NCBI RefSeq assembly: GCF_051414035.1
Contig: NZ_JBLKNW010000001.1
Location: forward strand, 992,001-1,056,000
Reading direction: 5' to 3'
Source: Halosimplex amylolyticum
GTDB lineage: Archaea; Halobacteriota; Halobacteria; Halobacteriales; Haloarculaceae
DNA length: 64,000 nt
A program made the translations under genes and the position numbers. The notes beneath the pieces are model-generated. The model was not told the DNA's origin, made no database searches, and saw nothing but the letters and a program-made list of their open reading frames with translations. This document shows, piece after piece, positions 1-8,641 of the stretch (its first letter is position 1; every line of letters begins with the position of its first letter).

Positions 1-736
1 GCGCGAACTCCCAGCGCGAGTAGAGGCGCTCGCCGAAACCGAGGGGTACGTCGTGGGACCCCTTCGGGTCTAACATCCGGAGGTGCTCCGGCCGGACCGG
101 TTCCTCGACGAACATCGGGTCGAACTCGGCGAGTCGCGAGAGCAGGCGCGGAGCCATCGTCGCAGAGATGTGTCCGTGCAGATCGATCCCGATGTCGACG
201 TCGCGGCCGGCGGCCTCGCGAGCGATCCGCATCGTCTCACAGATCGCGTCGATGTCGGCGGTCGATTCGATCGACGAGGTCTGATAGGCCGTCAGGAGCT
301 TGAGCGTGGTGTACCCCTCCTCGACCGCGTCGGCGGTCAGCTTTGCCACTTCCTCGCGGTCCTCCGAGACGATCTTCTTGTAAACCTGTACCCGCTCGCG
401 GGTCCGCCCACCGAGCAAGTCGTACACCGGCTCTCCGGAGTACCGGCCCTTGATGTCCCACAGCGCCTGGTCGATGCCGGCGATGGCGCTCATCAGGACG
501 GGACCGCCGCGGTAGAACCCGCCGCGGTACATCCGCTGCCAGTGGTCCTCTATCCGGCTCGAGTCCTCGCCGAGGAGATAGCCCTCCATCAGTTCCTCGA
601 CGGCCGTCTTGACGGTCTCGGCCCGCCCTTCCAGAATCGGTTCGCCCCACCCGACGGTCCCGTCCGCGGTTTCGATCTTCAGAAAGAGCCACCGCGGGGG
701 GACTTTGAAGAGCTCGTAGTCGACGATCTGGGCCAT
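1..736 (-). CDS. D-galactonate/D-gluconate dehydratase-like enolase-superfamily enzyme (partial)
   Basis: The N-terminal 245 residues of a mandelate racemase/muconate lactonizing-type enzyme are present; the 3' end lies beyond base 1. The sequence closely follows bacterial DgoD: PPRWLFLKIET and VGWGEPILEGRAETV near the start, then YRGGFYRGGP and MSAIAGIDQALWDIKG at residues 70-97. The metal/acid-base region IGIDLHGH carries D185 and H187, the family's metal ligand and catalytic His, and FVEEP gives another metal ligand at E211. Such enzymes remove water from aldonic acids to give 2-keto-3-deoxy sugars, feeding the archaeal semi-phosphorylative Entner-Doudoroff route. Whether galactonate, gluconate or another acid is the substrate cannot be read from this fragment. 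The ATG at 736-734 matches the family's N-terminus. Confidence 0.85.
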   Translation of the reverse strand, partial: MAQIVDYELFKVPPRWLFLKIETADGTVGWGEPILEGRAETVKTAVEELMEGYLLGEDSSRIEDHWQRMYRGGFYRGGPVLMSAIAGIDQALWDIKGRYSGEPVYDLLGGRTRERVQVYKKIVSEDREEVAKLTADAVEEGYTTLKLLTAYQTSSIESTADIDAICETMRIAREAAGRDVDIGIDLHGHISATMAPRLLSRLAEFDPMFVEEPVRPEHLRMLDPKGSHDVPLGFGERLYSRWEFA

Positions 737-771
737 GTCTCACACACTATCCCCGACCGTGTTAAGGGTTA

Positions 772-999
772 TCAGCGGCGTGTCGGGCGTCGGAACTGTA
801 CCGGTACCCGCTCTTTCGGAGGGAGTAGACGCGGAGAGCTGCCGGCAGATACCAAGCGGTCGTCGGACTCGTCACCGTCTACGGGGGCGTCGGCGACATG
901 CGGGAGTGCTTCGAGTAGGCAATCGAAGCCTTCGACGGCGCGTTCGAGACGCGCGGTACCGATCTTTATCGGGCTTTCATTCCAGAAGTCATTCGACAT
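772..999 (-). pseudogene. Possible gene remnant in a 436-base gap
   Basis: The interval 737-1172 has no convincing gene. The best candidate is a 75-codon minus-strand frame starting MSNDFWNESPIKIG. Its first 28 residues loosely recall small DUF982-type proteins (FW..P..I...). After about residue 30 the composition becomes that of random GC-rich sequence, rich in Arg and Pro. It has no good promoter or ribosome-binding site, and a 22-base tandem repeat lies just upstream. It is more likely a decayed fragment than a working gene. Confidence 0.2.
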
Positions 1000-1068
1000 C
1001 CGAACGCGGATACGACCCTCGACCCGATCACGTTCGGTAGCGACTTCGCGAGCAGTCGTGGTCGGGTC

Positions 1069-1125
1069 CGCGGGAAGTCCCAATTCGGATCGCGGGAAGT
1101 CCCAATTCGGATCGCGGGAAGTCCC
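1069..1125. repeat. 22-bp tandem repeat, about 2.6 copies
   Basis: Two perfect copies of a 22-base unit (starting CGCGGGAAGTCCCAATTCGG) occupy 1069-1090 and 1091-1112. A third copy is cut off after 13 bases. The repeat sits in the gene-poor gap between the DgoD-like gene and the small membrane protein, immediately 5' of the possible remnant at 772-999. The perfect identity suggests recent slippage. Confidence 0.85.
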
Positions 1126-1172
1126 TGTTCAGTCCGCGGAGAACTCCTGCTTGGTCCGAGACGGGCACCCGA

Positions 1173-1313
1173 TCAGGCGACGACCGACGTGTAGACGAAA
1201 AACGGGACGACGAACAGCGCGAGGAACATGACCAGCAGGATCAGTCCGTAACTGGCGAGCGTGCCGACTGCAGTTATCCACGCCGGGTGGTCGAACCGGT
1301 CGAACGCGTTCAT
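1173..1313 (-). CDS. Small single-pass membrane protein (46 aa)
   Basis: A 46-residue frame begins MNAFDRFDHPAWITAVGTLA and continues into one strongly hydrophobic segment of about 27 residues (roughly 17-44) rich in Leu, Val and Phe, ending TSVVA. It is too short for usual ORF thresholds. It has the look of a genuine haloarchaeal mini membrane protein: a short polar amphipathic N-terminus, one helix, and no charged residues inside the hydrophobic stretch. It lies 100 bases downstream of pan on the same strand and may be its last cistron. Function unknown. Confidence 0.6.
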   Translation of the reverse strand: MNAFDRFDHPAWITAVGTLASYGLILLVMFLALFVVPFFVYTSVVA

Positions 1314-1412
1314 ACAGAGCCTTCGGCTACCCGGAACTTAGGGATTCGGTCGACGGAAAACGGCCGCGGTCGCGGAGAACGACGCGTGAGGACCGAGGTG
1401 GACCGAGTGCGT

Positions 1413-2624
1413 CTACGCGAACGTCCGCGAGATGTCTTCGTCGTCTTCCTCCGCCTGGATCTTGTCCCAGGCTTCGAGGAAGTCCTGCATGCGGACCTCG
1501 GTCCGGTCGTCGCGGATGGCGAACATCCCGGCCTCGGTGCAGACCGCCTTGACGTCCGCGCCCGAGGCCTCGCCGGTGAGGTCGGCGAGCTTCTCGAAGT
1601 CGAGTTCCTCGTCGAGGTTCATGTTGCGCGTGTGGATCCGGAAGATCTGCTCGCGGCCCTCGACGTCCGGCTTGGGGACTTCGATGAGGCGGTCGAAGCG
1701 GCCGGGGCGGAGGATGGCGCGGTCGAGCATGTCGAAGCGGTTGGTGGCGGCGATGATGCGGATCTCGCCGCGGTCCTCGAAGCCGTCCATCTCCGAGAGC
1801 AGCTGCATCATCGTCCGCTGGACCTCGGCGTCGCCGGAGGTCTTCGAGTCGGTCCGCTTGGCCGCGATTGCGTCTATCTCGTCGATGAACAGGACCGACG
1901 GCTCGTGCTGGCGGGCGAGTTCGAACAGGTCGCGGACGAGCTTGGCGCCCTCGCCGATGAACTTGTGAACGAGCTCGGAGCCGGCCATCTTGATGAACGT
2001 CGCGTCGGTCTGGTTGGCGACGGCCTTGGCGAGCATCGTCTTCCCGGTGCCGGGCGGGCCGTGCAGGAGCACGCCGCTCGGCGGGTCGATGCCGACTTCC
2101 TCGAACATGCCGGGGTTCTGCAGGGGCATCTCGACCGTCTCGCGGACCTCTTCGAGCTGGTCCTCGATGCCGCCGATGTCCTGGTAGGTCACGTCGGGCG
2201 ACTGGTCGACTTCCATCACGCGGGCGCGGACGTCCGTCTCGTCTTCGAGGCTCTTGACGATCGAGAGGGAGTTGTTGACGGCGACGCGGGAGTCCGGTTC
2301 GAGGTCGTCGCGCATCTCCTCGGTGACCTCGGTGATGGCCTCCTGGTTGTTGCCGTGCTGTTTGATGATGACGCCGTCGTCGGTGAGTTCCTGCACCGTG
2401 GCGACGAACAGCGGCGACTGCTTGAGCTTCTTGTTCTCGTGGGTCAGTCGCTCCAGCTTCTGCTGGTACTTGTTGTTCTCGGCGTTCGCGTCGAGGAGCT
2501 TGTCGCGCATCTCCTCGTTCTGGGATTCGAGGACCTCGAGACGCTCTTCGAGCGCCTCGATCTTGTCCTGCTGGGAGGCGTCGTCGTCGTACGGCAGGTC
2601 CACCTCGTCCACGGTGTCGGTCAT
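1413..2624 (-). CDS. pan: Proteasome-activating nucleotidase PAN
   Basis: Hexameric AAA+ ATPase that unfolds proteins and feeds them to the archaeal 20S proteasome. The 403 residues show the full PAN architecture. There is an acidic N-terminus, a coiled coil at about 17-70, an OB-fold at about 75-130, then the AAA+ module with Walker A GPPGTGKT (189-196), Walker B FIDEID (248-251 core) and the arginine-finger region ending RPGRFDR. The C-terminus reads SRTFA, so the last three residues are T-F-A rather than the canonical hydrophobic-Tyr-X tail that opens the 20S gate; Phe stands where Tyr is expected. The gene is transcribed away from the winged-helix gene at 2874. Haloarchaea usually carry two PAN paralogues; only one is in this window. 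Confidence 0.97.
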   Translation of the reverse strand: MTDTVDEVDLPYDDDASQQDKIEALEERLEVLESQNEEMRDKLLDANAENNKYQQKLERLTHENKKLKQSPLFVATVQELTDDGVIIKQHGNNQEAITEVTEEMRDDLEPDSRVAVNNSLSIVKSLEDETDVRARVMEVDQSPDVTYQDIGGIEDQLEEVRETVEMPLQNPGMFEEVGIDPPSGVLLHGPPGTGKTMLAKAVANQTDATFIKMAGSELVHKFIGEGAKLVRDLFELARQHEPSVLFIDEIDAIAAKRTDSKTSGDAEVQRTMMQLLSEMDGFEDRGEIRIIAATNRFDMLDRAILRPGRFDRLIEVPKPDVEGREQIFRIHTRNMNLDEELDFEKLADLTGEASGADVKAVCTEAGMFAIRDDRTEVRMQDFLEAWDKIQAEEDDEDISRTFA

Positions 2625-2836
2625 TACACCCCTGCTAGCGGATGAGATAATAAGAGGTTTCGGGTCGTTCGGGTTGCTTGCCGTTCCGACACGTCACGGG
2701 CCGCACGCGCGCTGTCTCCCGATCGGCTCCCGAAGCCTGAGTTATACGTTACCATTGCCCACTGCGGTTCTGGTCCCGCGACCGGGCCGTCGTCGTTCTT
2801 GCCGGTAGATTCTCTGAGGTAATAATTTGAAACGGG

Positions 2837-2845
2837 AAATATTAT
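2837..2845 (+). promoter_or_regulatory. TATA-like box for the winged-helix gene
   Basis: AAATATTAT lies about 29-37 bases before the ATG at 2874 in an otherwise GC-rich stretch. This is the spacing expected for a haloarchaeal promoter giving a very short leader. Confidence 0.5.
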
Positions 2846-2873
2846 TAGGCTGTATCCAGAAGCCGAAGGTGAG

Positions 2874-3140
2874 ATGAGTACGCCCGAGTCTGCGGAGCCC
2901 GAATCGCCGGCAGCGGACGGCTGGGACGCCGTTCGCGACCTGCCCCCCAGCGCGAAGCTGGTCGCGAAGACCCTGGAGTACAACGACGCACTGACCCAGA
3001 GTCAGCTCGCCGAAGAGACCCTCCTCCCGCCGCGGACCGTCCGCTACGCCCTCAACCGTCTCGAGGACGTCGACGTCGTCAGTTCTCGGTTCTCCTTCGC
3101 CGACGCGCGAAAGCGCATCTACACGCTCGACATCGAGTGA
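2874..3140 (+). CDS. Small winged-helix (MarR/TrmB-like) transcriptional regulator
   Basis: An 88-residue protein made almost wholly of one winged helix-turn-helix. After an acidic N-terminus of about 20 residues comes LPPSAKLVAKTLEYNDALTQ, the recognition region LAEETLLPPRTVRYALNRLE (helix 3), and the wing VVSSRFSFADARKRIYTLDI. Haloarchaea encode many such one-domain DNA-binding proteins, usually annotated as MarR or HTH-type regulators. There is no effector domain. It is divergent from pan and upstream of mre11-rad50, so it could regulate either, but no operator can be recognised. Confidence 0.85.
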   Translation: MSTPESAEPESPAADGWDAVRDLPPSAKLVAKTLEYNDALTQSQLAEETLLPPRTVRYALNRLEDVDVVSSRFSFADARKRIYTLDIE

Positions 3141-3340
3141 TCGACGCCGGCGTCGAGTGAGCGGCGCTCACTTCGAACTAGATCGGACACGACTGAGCGG
3201 CGTTCGCCTCTAACCGGCTCGGACGCGACCGTTTTCGAGCGCGACCCTCTGTCCACACGGTAGCCCGACCGTACCGCGCAGGAACACTTTCACCGCGCTC
3301 GCGACACCTCTTTAGGCGGGGGTTTCGTAGCCGGTGACAG

Positions 3341-4624
3341 ATGACGCGCGTGATACACACCGGGGACACCCACCTCGGCTACCGGCAGTATCACCGGCCG
3401 GAGCGCAAGCGGGACTACCTGGACGCGTTCCGGCAGGTGGTCGACGACGCGGTGGCCGACGACGTCGACGCGGTCGTCCACGCCGGCGACCTCTTCCACG
3501 ACCGGCGGCCGACCCTCGAGGACATCATGGGGACGCTCTCGGTCCTGCGGGTCCTCGACGACGCCGACGTGCCCTTCCTGGCGATCGTCGGCAATCACGA
3601 GGCCAAACGCGAAGGGCAGTGGCTCGACCTCTTCGAGTCGCTCGGTCTCGCGACTCGCCTCGGGCCCGAACCGGTCGCGGTCGGGGACACCGCCTTCTAC
3701 GGCCTCGACTTCGTCCCGCGCTCGCGGCGCGAGGACTTCGAGATGGACTGTGACCCCCACGACTGCGACCACGCCGCGCTGGTCACCCACGGCCTGTTCG
3801 AACCCTTCGACTTCGGCGAGTGGGACCCGCGTGAGATCTTCGAGGCGGCCGACCTCGAGTTCGACGCGCTCCTCCTGGGGGACAACCACCACCCCGACAC
3901 CGCGGAGGTCGACGACACCTGGGTCACTTACTGCGGGTCGACCGAACGGACGAGCGCCGCCGAGCGCGCGGAACGCGGGTACAACCTCGTCACCTTCGAC
4001 GGCGACGTGGACGTCCGCCGCCGCGGCCTCGACACCCGCGAGTTCGTCTTCGTCGACGTCGAACTCGGCGAGGGCGAAGGGGCCGAACGCGTCCGCCAGC
4101 GCGTCGGCGAGTACGACGTCGCGGACGCCGTGGTCGTCGTCACCATCGACGGCGAGGGCGAACCGATCACCCCCGCGACGGTCGAGGAGTTCGCACTCGA
4201 CCAGGGGGCGCTGGTCGCTCGGGTCACGGACCGTCGCAAGACGCCAGAGGAGACCGAGCGCGAGGTGTCCTTCGCCGACCCGGACGACGCCGTCCGCGAC
4301 CGCGTCCGCGAACTCGGACTGAGCAGCGCGGCCCGGTCGCTCGACGAGACCGTCCGCGCGAGCAAGATCGCCGACTCGAACGTCGCCGAGGAGGTCGAAT
4401 CGCAGGTCGCAGACCTCGTGGACACGGGCGACGCTGCGGCCTTCGCCTCGGTCGATCCGGAGACCGACGAGGAGGCCCAGTCCGAGACAGGGACAGAAGC
4501 GACGGTAGACGGCGGGACCGACGGGGTCGACGCAGCGCCCGGCGCCGATTCCGACACTGATTCCGACGACGATCCCGTCCCGGAGGACCCAGAGGACCAG
4601 GCAACGATGGGTGAGTACCAGTGA
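3341..4624 (+). CDS. mre11: DNA double-strand break repair nuclease Mre11
   Basis: Mn-dependent 3'-5' exonuclease and endonuclease of the Mre11-Rad50 complex. The calcineurin-like phosphoesterase motifs are intact: GDTHLG (D9, H11), HAGDLFHDRRP (D50), VGNHEA (N85, H86), VTHGLFE and the later LLLGDNHHP. Residues 1 to about 240 are the nuclease core. The segment up to about 370 should be the capping and Rad50-binding region. The last 60 residues are low-complexity acidic sequence (TDEEAQSETGTEATVDGGTD), a common haloarchaeal tail. Its TGA stop overlaps the GTG start of rad50 (GTGA at 4621-4624), indicating translational coupling. Confidence 0.97.
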   Translation: MTRVIHTGDTHLGYRQYHRPERKRDYLDAFRQVVDDAVADDVDAVVHAGDLFHDRRPTLEDIMGTLSVLRVLDDADVPFLAIVGNHEAKREGQWLDLFESLGLATRLGPEPVAVGDTAFYGLDFVPRSRREDFEMDCDPHDCDHAALVTHGLFEPFDFGEWDPREIFEAADLEFDALLLGDNHHPDTAEVDDTWVTYCGSTERTSAAERAERGYNLVTFDGDVDVRRRGLDTREFVFVDVELGEGEGAERVRQRVGEYDVADAVVVVTIDGEGEPITPATVEEFALDQGALVARVTDRRKTPEETEREVSFADPDDAVRDRVRELGLSSAARSLDETVRASKIADSNVAEEVESQVADLVDTGDAAAFASVDPETDEEAQSETGTEATVDGGTDGVDAAPGADSDTDSDDDPVPEDPEDQATMGEYQ

Positions 4625-7320
4625 GGTTCGAGCGCGTCAGGCTCTCGAACTTCAAGTGTTACGACGACGCGGACCTGCGGCTCGACCGCGGCGTGACGGT
4701 CATCCACGGTCTCAACGGCAGCGGCAAGTCGTCGCTGCTAGAGGCGTGTTTCTTCGCCCTCTACGGGTCGAAGGGGCTCGACAACAATCTCGGCGACGTG
4801 GTCACCATCGGCGCGGACGACACCGAGGTCGAACTCTGGTTCGCACACGGGGGCAAGTCCTATCACGTCGAACGGCGCGTCCGCGCGACGGGCGACCAGC
4901 CGACGACCGCGAAGTGCGTCCTCGAAGCGCCCGACGCGACCGTCGAGGGCGCCCGCGACGTCCGCGCGTACGTCCAGGAACTCCTCCGGATGGACGCCGA
5001 GGCGTTCGTCAACTGCGCGTACGTCCGCCAGGGCGAGGTGAACAAACTCATCAACGCCTCGCCGAGCCAGCGCCAGGACATGCTCGACTCGCTGTTGCAA
5101 CTCGGCAAGCTCGAGGACTACCGCGAGCGCGCCAGCGACGCCCGCGTCGGCGTCGGCCGCGTCCGCGACGACAAGCGCGGCGCGCTCTCGCAACTGGACG
5201 AGCAGATCGAGACCAAGGAGGACAAGGAGCTCCACGCCCGGCTCAACGACCTCCGGACCGAGCACGAGGAGGTCTCCGGCGAGATAGACCGATTCGACGA
5301 ACAGCGGGAGAAGGCCGTCGAGACGCGCGATCGGGCCGTCGAGATCCTGGAGAGCTACGAGGAGAAACGCGAGGAACTCGCGGCCCTCGAATCCGACGTC
5401 GAGGACCTGCGCGAACAGATATCGGAGACCGAGCGCGACCGCGAGGAACTGGCCGACGAGATCGGCGAGCGCCGCGAGACTCGCACAGCGCGCCGCGAGG
5501 AACTCGGGAGCCTGCTCCCCGAGACGGACCTCGACGGCGACGCCGAGGACCCGCCGAATGCGGAGGCAGTCGACCAGCGCCTCGACGCGCTGGGGGACCG
5601 CGAGGACGAGCTCCGGGAGGAGCTCAACGACGTCACGTCGGCGGTCACCGAGTACTCGACGACGGCCGAGAACCTCCGCGAGACCGCCGACGACCTCGAC
5701 GCGCAGGCCGAAGACAAGCGCGAACAGGCCGACGACCTCGAATCTGACGTGGCCGAGACGAGGGAGGCGCTCGCCGACCGCCGCGAGAAGATCGACGAAC
5801 TCGGCGAGCGCATCGAGACGCTCGAAGCCGAGTTCGACGACGCCCCGGTCGAGTTCGGCGCCGCTGATTCGTTCCGCGAGGAGGTCGCCGACGAACTCAG
5901 CGAGGTCCGCGAGACGGTCGCGGGCCTCGAATCCGACGTCGAGAATCAGCGCGAGACCATCGAGGAGGCCGAGGCGCTGCTCGACGCCGGCAAGTGCCCG
6001 GAGTGTGGGCAGGACGTGGACGGCTCGCCGCACGTCGAGACCATCGACGACGATCGCGAGCGCCTGGCCGAACTGGAGGCCGAACTCGAATCCGCGCACG
6101 AGCGACAGTCAGATCTCGAAGACCGGCTCGACAGCGCGGAGGAACTCGCGGAGATCGAGTCCGAGGTGCAGGAGTGTCGGACCAACCGCTCGAACGTCGA
6201 GCAGCTCGTCGAGCAGCGGGAGGCGACCGTCGAGGAGAAAGTCGAGCAGGCGGAGCGACTCCGCGAGGAGGCCGACGAGCACGAATCCGAGGCCGCAGAC
6301 AAGCGGGAGGCGGCCGGTGAACACGAGGACGAAGCTGACGAATCGCGCGAGCGGGTCGGGGAGATCAACGGCGAACTCGCGACGATCCGCGAGGACCGGG
6401 AGCGGCTGGAACGCGTCGAGGACCTGCTCGACGCGATCGCGGACGCCACCGACGCTATCGAGCGTCTACGCGAGCGCCGCGACCACCTCGAAGAGACCAA
6501 CGACGAGCGCCGGGAGCGTCTCGTCGAGAAACGGGAACGACGCTCGAACCTGCAAGAGGAGTTCGACGAGGGCCGCATCGAGCAGGCCCGCGAGCAGCGC
6601 GAGACCGCTTCCGACTACGTCGAGAAAGCCGACGCGAAGCTCGAATCCCTGCGCGAGCGCCGCGACGAGTTACAGAGCGCGATCGGCGGCGTCGAGAACG
6701 AGATCGAGGAACTCGAGACCCTGCGCGAGCGCCGCGAGGCCCTCGCCGAGCGCGTCGAGTGGCTCGACTCGCTCTACGAGGAGACCGAGCAGCTCCAGCG
6801 GATGTACGGCGACCTCCGCGCGGAGCTCCGCCAGCGCAACGTCGAGAGCCTCCAGGCCATGCTCAACGAGATCTTCGATCTCGTCTACCAGAACGACTCC
6901 TACGCCCGAATCGAGCTCTCGGGCGACTACGAGCTCACCGTCTACCAGAAGGACGGCGAGCCGCTCGACCCCGAACAGCTCTCCGGCGGCGAGCGCGCGC
7001 TGTTCAACCTGAGTCTCCGCTGTGCCATCTACCGCCTGCTCGCCGAGGGGATCGAGGGCGCCGCGCCCATGCCGCCGCTCATCCTCGACGAACCCACCGT
7101 CTTCCTCGACTCCGGCCACGTCTCGCAACTGGTCGAACTCGTCGAGGCGATGCGGGAGTACGGCGTCGAGCAGATCCTCGTCGTCAGCCACGACGAGGAA
7201 CTCGTCGGCGCCGCCGACGACCTCGTCCGCGTCGAGAAAGACTCGACGACGAACCGCTCGACGGTCGTCCGCGAGGAACCCGAGGACCGACTCCTCGAAG
7301 TCGTCGGCGCAGACGACTGA
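4621..7320 (+). CDS. rad50: DNA repair ATPase Rad50
   Basis: SMC-like ATPase partner of Mre11. The N-terminal ATPase half has Walker A LNGSGKSS (31-38). This is followed by two long Glu/Arg-rich coiled coils (about 180-740) separated by the zinc hook CPEC at C459-C462, which dimerises two Rad50 molecules. The C-terminal half carries the ABC signature LSGGERALFNLSLR (about 786-799) and Walker B LILDEPTVFLD (about 820-830). At 899 residues it is of normal length for archaeal Rad50. The start is GTG inside the mre11 stop, with the family-standard MRFERVRLSNFKCY opening. The convergent gene at 7337 closes the operon. Confidence 0.97.
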   Translation: MRFERVRLSNFKCYDDADLRLDRGVTVIHGLNGSGKSSLLEACFFALYGSKGLDNNLGDVVTIGADDTEVELWFAHGGKSYHVERRVRATGDQPTTAKCVLEAPDATVEGARDVRAYVQELLRMDAEAFVNCAYVRQGEVNKLINASPSQRQDMLDSLLQLGKLEDYRERASDARVGVGRVRDDKRGALSQLDEQIETKEDKELHARLNDLRTEHEEVSGEIDRFDEQREKAVETRDRAVEILESYEEKREELAALESDVEDLREQISETERDREELADEIGERRETRTARREELGSLLPETDLDGDAEDPPNAEAVDQRLDALGDREDELREELNDVTSAVTEYSTTAENLRETADDLDAQAEDKREQADDLESDVAETREALADRREKIDELGERIETLEAEFDDAPVEFGAADSFREEVADELSEVRETVAGLESDVENQRETIEEAEALLDAGKCPECGQDVDGSPHVETIDDDRERLAELEAELESAHERQSDLEDRLDSAEELAEIESEVQECRTNRSNVEQLVEQREATVEEKVEQAERLREEADEHESEAADKREAAGEHEDEADESRERVGEINGELATIREDRERLERVEDLLDAIADATDAIERLRERRDHLEETNDERRERLVEKRERRSNLQEEFDEGRIEQAREQRETASDYVEKADAKLESLRERRDELQSAIGGVENEIEELETLRERREALAERVEWLDSLYEETEQLQRMYGDLRAELRQRNVESLQAMLNEIFDLVYQNDSYARIELSGDYELTVYQKDGEPLDPEQLSGGERALFNLSLRCAIYRLLAEGIEGAAPMPPLILDEPTVFLDSGHVSQLVELVEAMREYGVEQILVVSHDEELVGAADDLVRVEKDSTTNRSTVVREEPEDRLLEVVGADD

Positions 7321-7336
7321 GTCTCGAACTATCGTC

Positions 7337-7783
7337 TTAACGGTCGCCTGCGCGCTCGTCGGCGTCGACGAGCGTCGACAGGCCCGCACTGCCCCGTTCG
7401 GTCGTTTCGTAGCCCCTGACGCCCGCCACGTCGGTCTCGGCGACCAGGCCGGCGGCGCGAAACTCGCTCAACAGCCCGTGCAGGTCGCTCTCGCAGAGGT
7501 CGACGGCGCCCATGAGCGTCCGCACGTCGACGGGACTGCGGGCGTCGATTTCGAGTAAGAGTCCGAGCGACCGATCGTCGTGGACAGCGCCGACGACGGC
7601 ACGGACGGGTGCCGCGACCGCCCGGCTGGTCGTCTCCAGCGGCGATTCACCCTCGACGGGCTCCAGCCGATCGTTTCCGACGTGGCGCTCCTCGCCGGTC
7701 TGGGGGTCGCGGACGAGCGAGGACTCGCTCGACTCCTTCAGCAAGAGGTAGTGTCGCCCGGACTCGTCGCGGACCGTTCGCAT
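7337..7783 (-). CDS. Haloarchaeal winged-helix-like protein next to rad50
   Basis: A 148-residue protein starting MRTVRDESGRHYLLLKESSE. The first 55 residues look like a small beta domain with repeated mention of a gene product being stored or displayed (LVRDPQTGEERHVGNDRLEP). Residues about 70-135 form a plausible winged helix: RSLGLLLEIDARSPVDVRTL then LCESDLHGLLSEFRAAGLV and a wing VRGYETTERG. This family occurs in many haloarchaea without a known function; DUF7346 is the best guess from memory. I chose the ATG at 7783 because the frame stays open for 2.4 kb upstream only as antisense of polB. It is convergent with rad50. Confidence 0.75.
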   Translation of the reverse strand: MRTVRDESGRHYLLLKESSESSLVRDPQTGEERHVGNDRLEPVEGESPLETTSRAVAAPVRAVVGAVHDDRSLGLLLEIDARSPVDVRTLMGAVDLCESDLHGLLSEFRAAGLVAETDVAGVRGYETTERGSAGLSTLVDADERAGDR

Positions 7784-7893
7784 GTGCGACCGTAGCCGAC
7801 TCGGGGGGTTAGCCGTTGCGGTCGTCGAACCCGTCCGCGGCGCTCGACGGCGGAACCGATCGGCGGCGTCGAACCGGCCGACGCCACGCCCGG

Positions 7894-8226
7894 TCACTCG
7901 GGGCGGTCCCGGTACTGCCGGTACTGGGAGACGCCGTAGGCGAACGCGAGGACGCCGAGGACGAACATGGGCCCGCCGGTCGCCCAGTCGCCCCTGAAGA
8001 AGACGAACATGGGCCCGACCGCCATCGCGAGGAAGGCGACGTCGAAGACGAGGACGAGCCGCCAGAAGGTGGCTCTGAGCTCCGGGTCGACGTCCACGTC
8101 GGTCGACTCCGCGGGGTCCGGGACCGAGGGGACGTCGACCTCCGGGACGTCGGGCCCGAGCGACGGCTCGAAGCGCTCGGGATTGCCCAGCAGGCCGTCG
8201 TCGTCCTCGTCCGCGTCGCCTGACAC
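7894..8226 (-). CDS. Two-helix membrane protein (DUF7322-like)
   Basis: 110 residues. The N-terminal half is acidic and cytosolic-looking (MSGDADEDDDGLLGNPERFE, Pro/Asp/Glu-rich). It is followed by two hydrophobic helices: FWRLVLVFDVAFLAMAVGPM and, after a short Arg/Trp/Gly loop, PMFVLGVLAFAYGVSQY. It ends in a basic QYRDRPE tail. This layout matches a widespread haloarchaeal family of unknown function. It lies between the winged-helix protein and a 68-aa protein, all on the minus strand, possibly as one transcript. Confidence 0.75.
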   Translation of the reverse strand: MSGDADEDDDGLLGNPERFEPSLGPDVPEVDVPSVPDPAESTDVDVDPELRATFWRLVLVFDVAFLAMAVGPMFVFFRGDWATGGPMFVLGVLAFAYGVSQYRQYRDRPE

Positions 8227-8307
8227 ACGCGGCGCTTACCCGCTGGCGGCAAAAAGGGTTCCCACTCGGTCCGGCCGGGCCACTCGGGGACGAGCCGGTC
8301 GGGCCGC

Positions 8308-8514
8308 TCAGGTCATCTGCCCGAGCGCGAGCGCGTCGTCGGCTTCGACCCACGCGAGGGGGTTCTCGACGTCGAAGAGGACCACGCCGTCGTCGACCTC
8401 GTAGGCGTCTGTGGCCGCGACGCCGACCGTGTCGGCCGGCGCCGCCCGCACGTCCGCCGTCGGCTCGCTGTCGCCACTGTCCAGCACGTCGCGGCGCGTC
8501 GTGTGGTCCGTCAT
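8308..8514 (-). CDS. Small acidic haloarchaeal protein (DUF7331-like)
   Basis: 68 residues, MTDHTTRRDVLDSGDSEPTA onwards, very acidic and without membrane segments. The C-terminal half VGVAATDAYEVDDGVVLFDV then ENPLAWVEADDALAL looks like a compact beta-hairpin domain found in short haloarchaeal proteins. The ATG at 8514 was chosen over one 33 bases upstream because the protein core begins here and the longer start adds a His/Lys-rich stretch unlike the family. It is divergent from polB, which starts 128 bases away. Confidence 0.65.
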   Translation of the reverse strand: MTDHTTRRDVLDSGDSEPTADVRAAPADTVGVAATDAYEVDDGVVLFDVENPLAWVEADDALALGQMT

Positions 8515-8607
8515 GGCTTCGTGCCGGGGTTTGTGACACCGTGACAAGTATCTTCTGCCTGCAGCGACGTTGCGCGGCCGCCCCGAGGACGACCAGCCAG
8601 ACCGCGG

Positions 8608-8615
8608 TTATTTTA
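8608..8615 (+). promoter_or_regulatory. TATA-like box for polB
   Basis: TTATTTTA lies 27-34 bases before the ATG at 8642. The spacing fits leaderless transcription and supports that start over the in-frame upstream codon at 8570. Confidence 0.6.
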
Positions 8616-8641
8616 GTCGGTGGCTGCCAAGCGAGACCATC

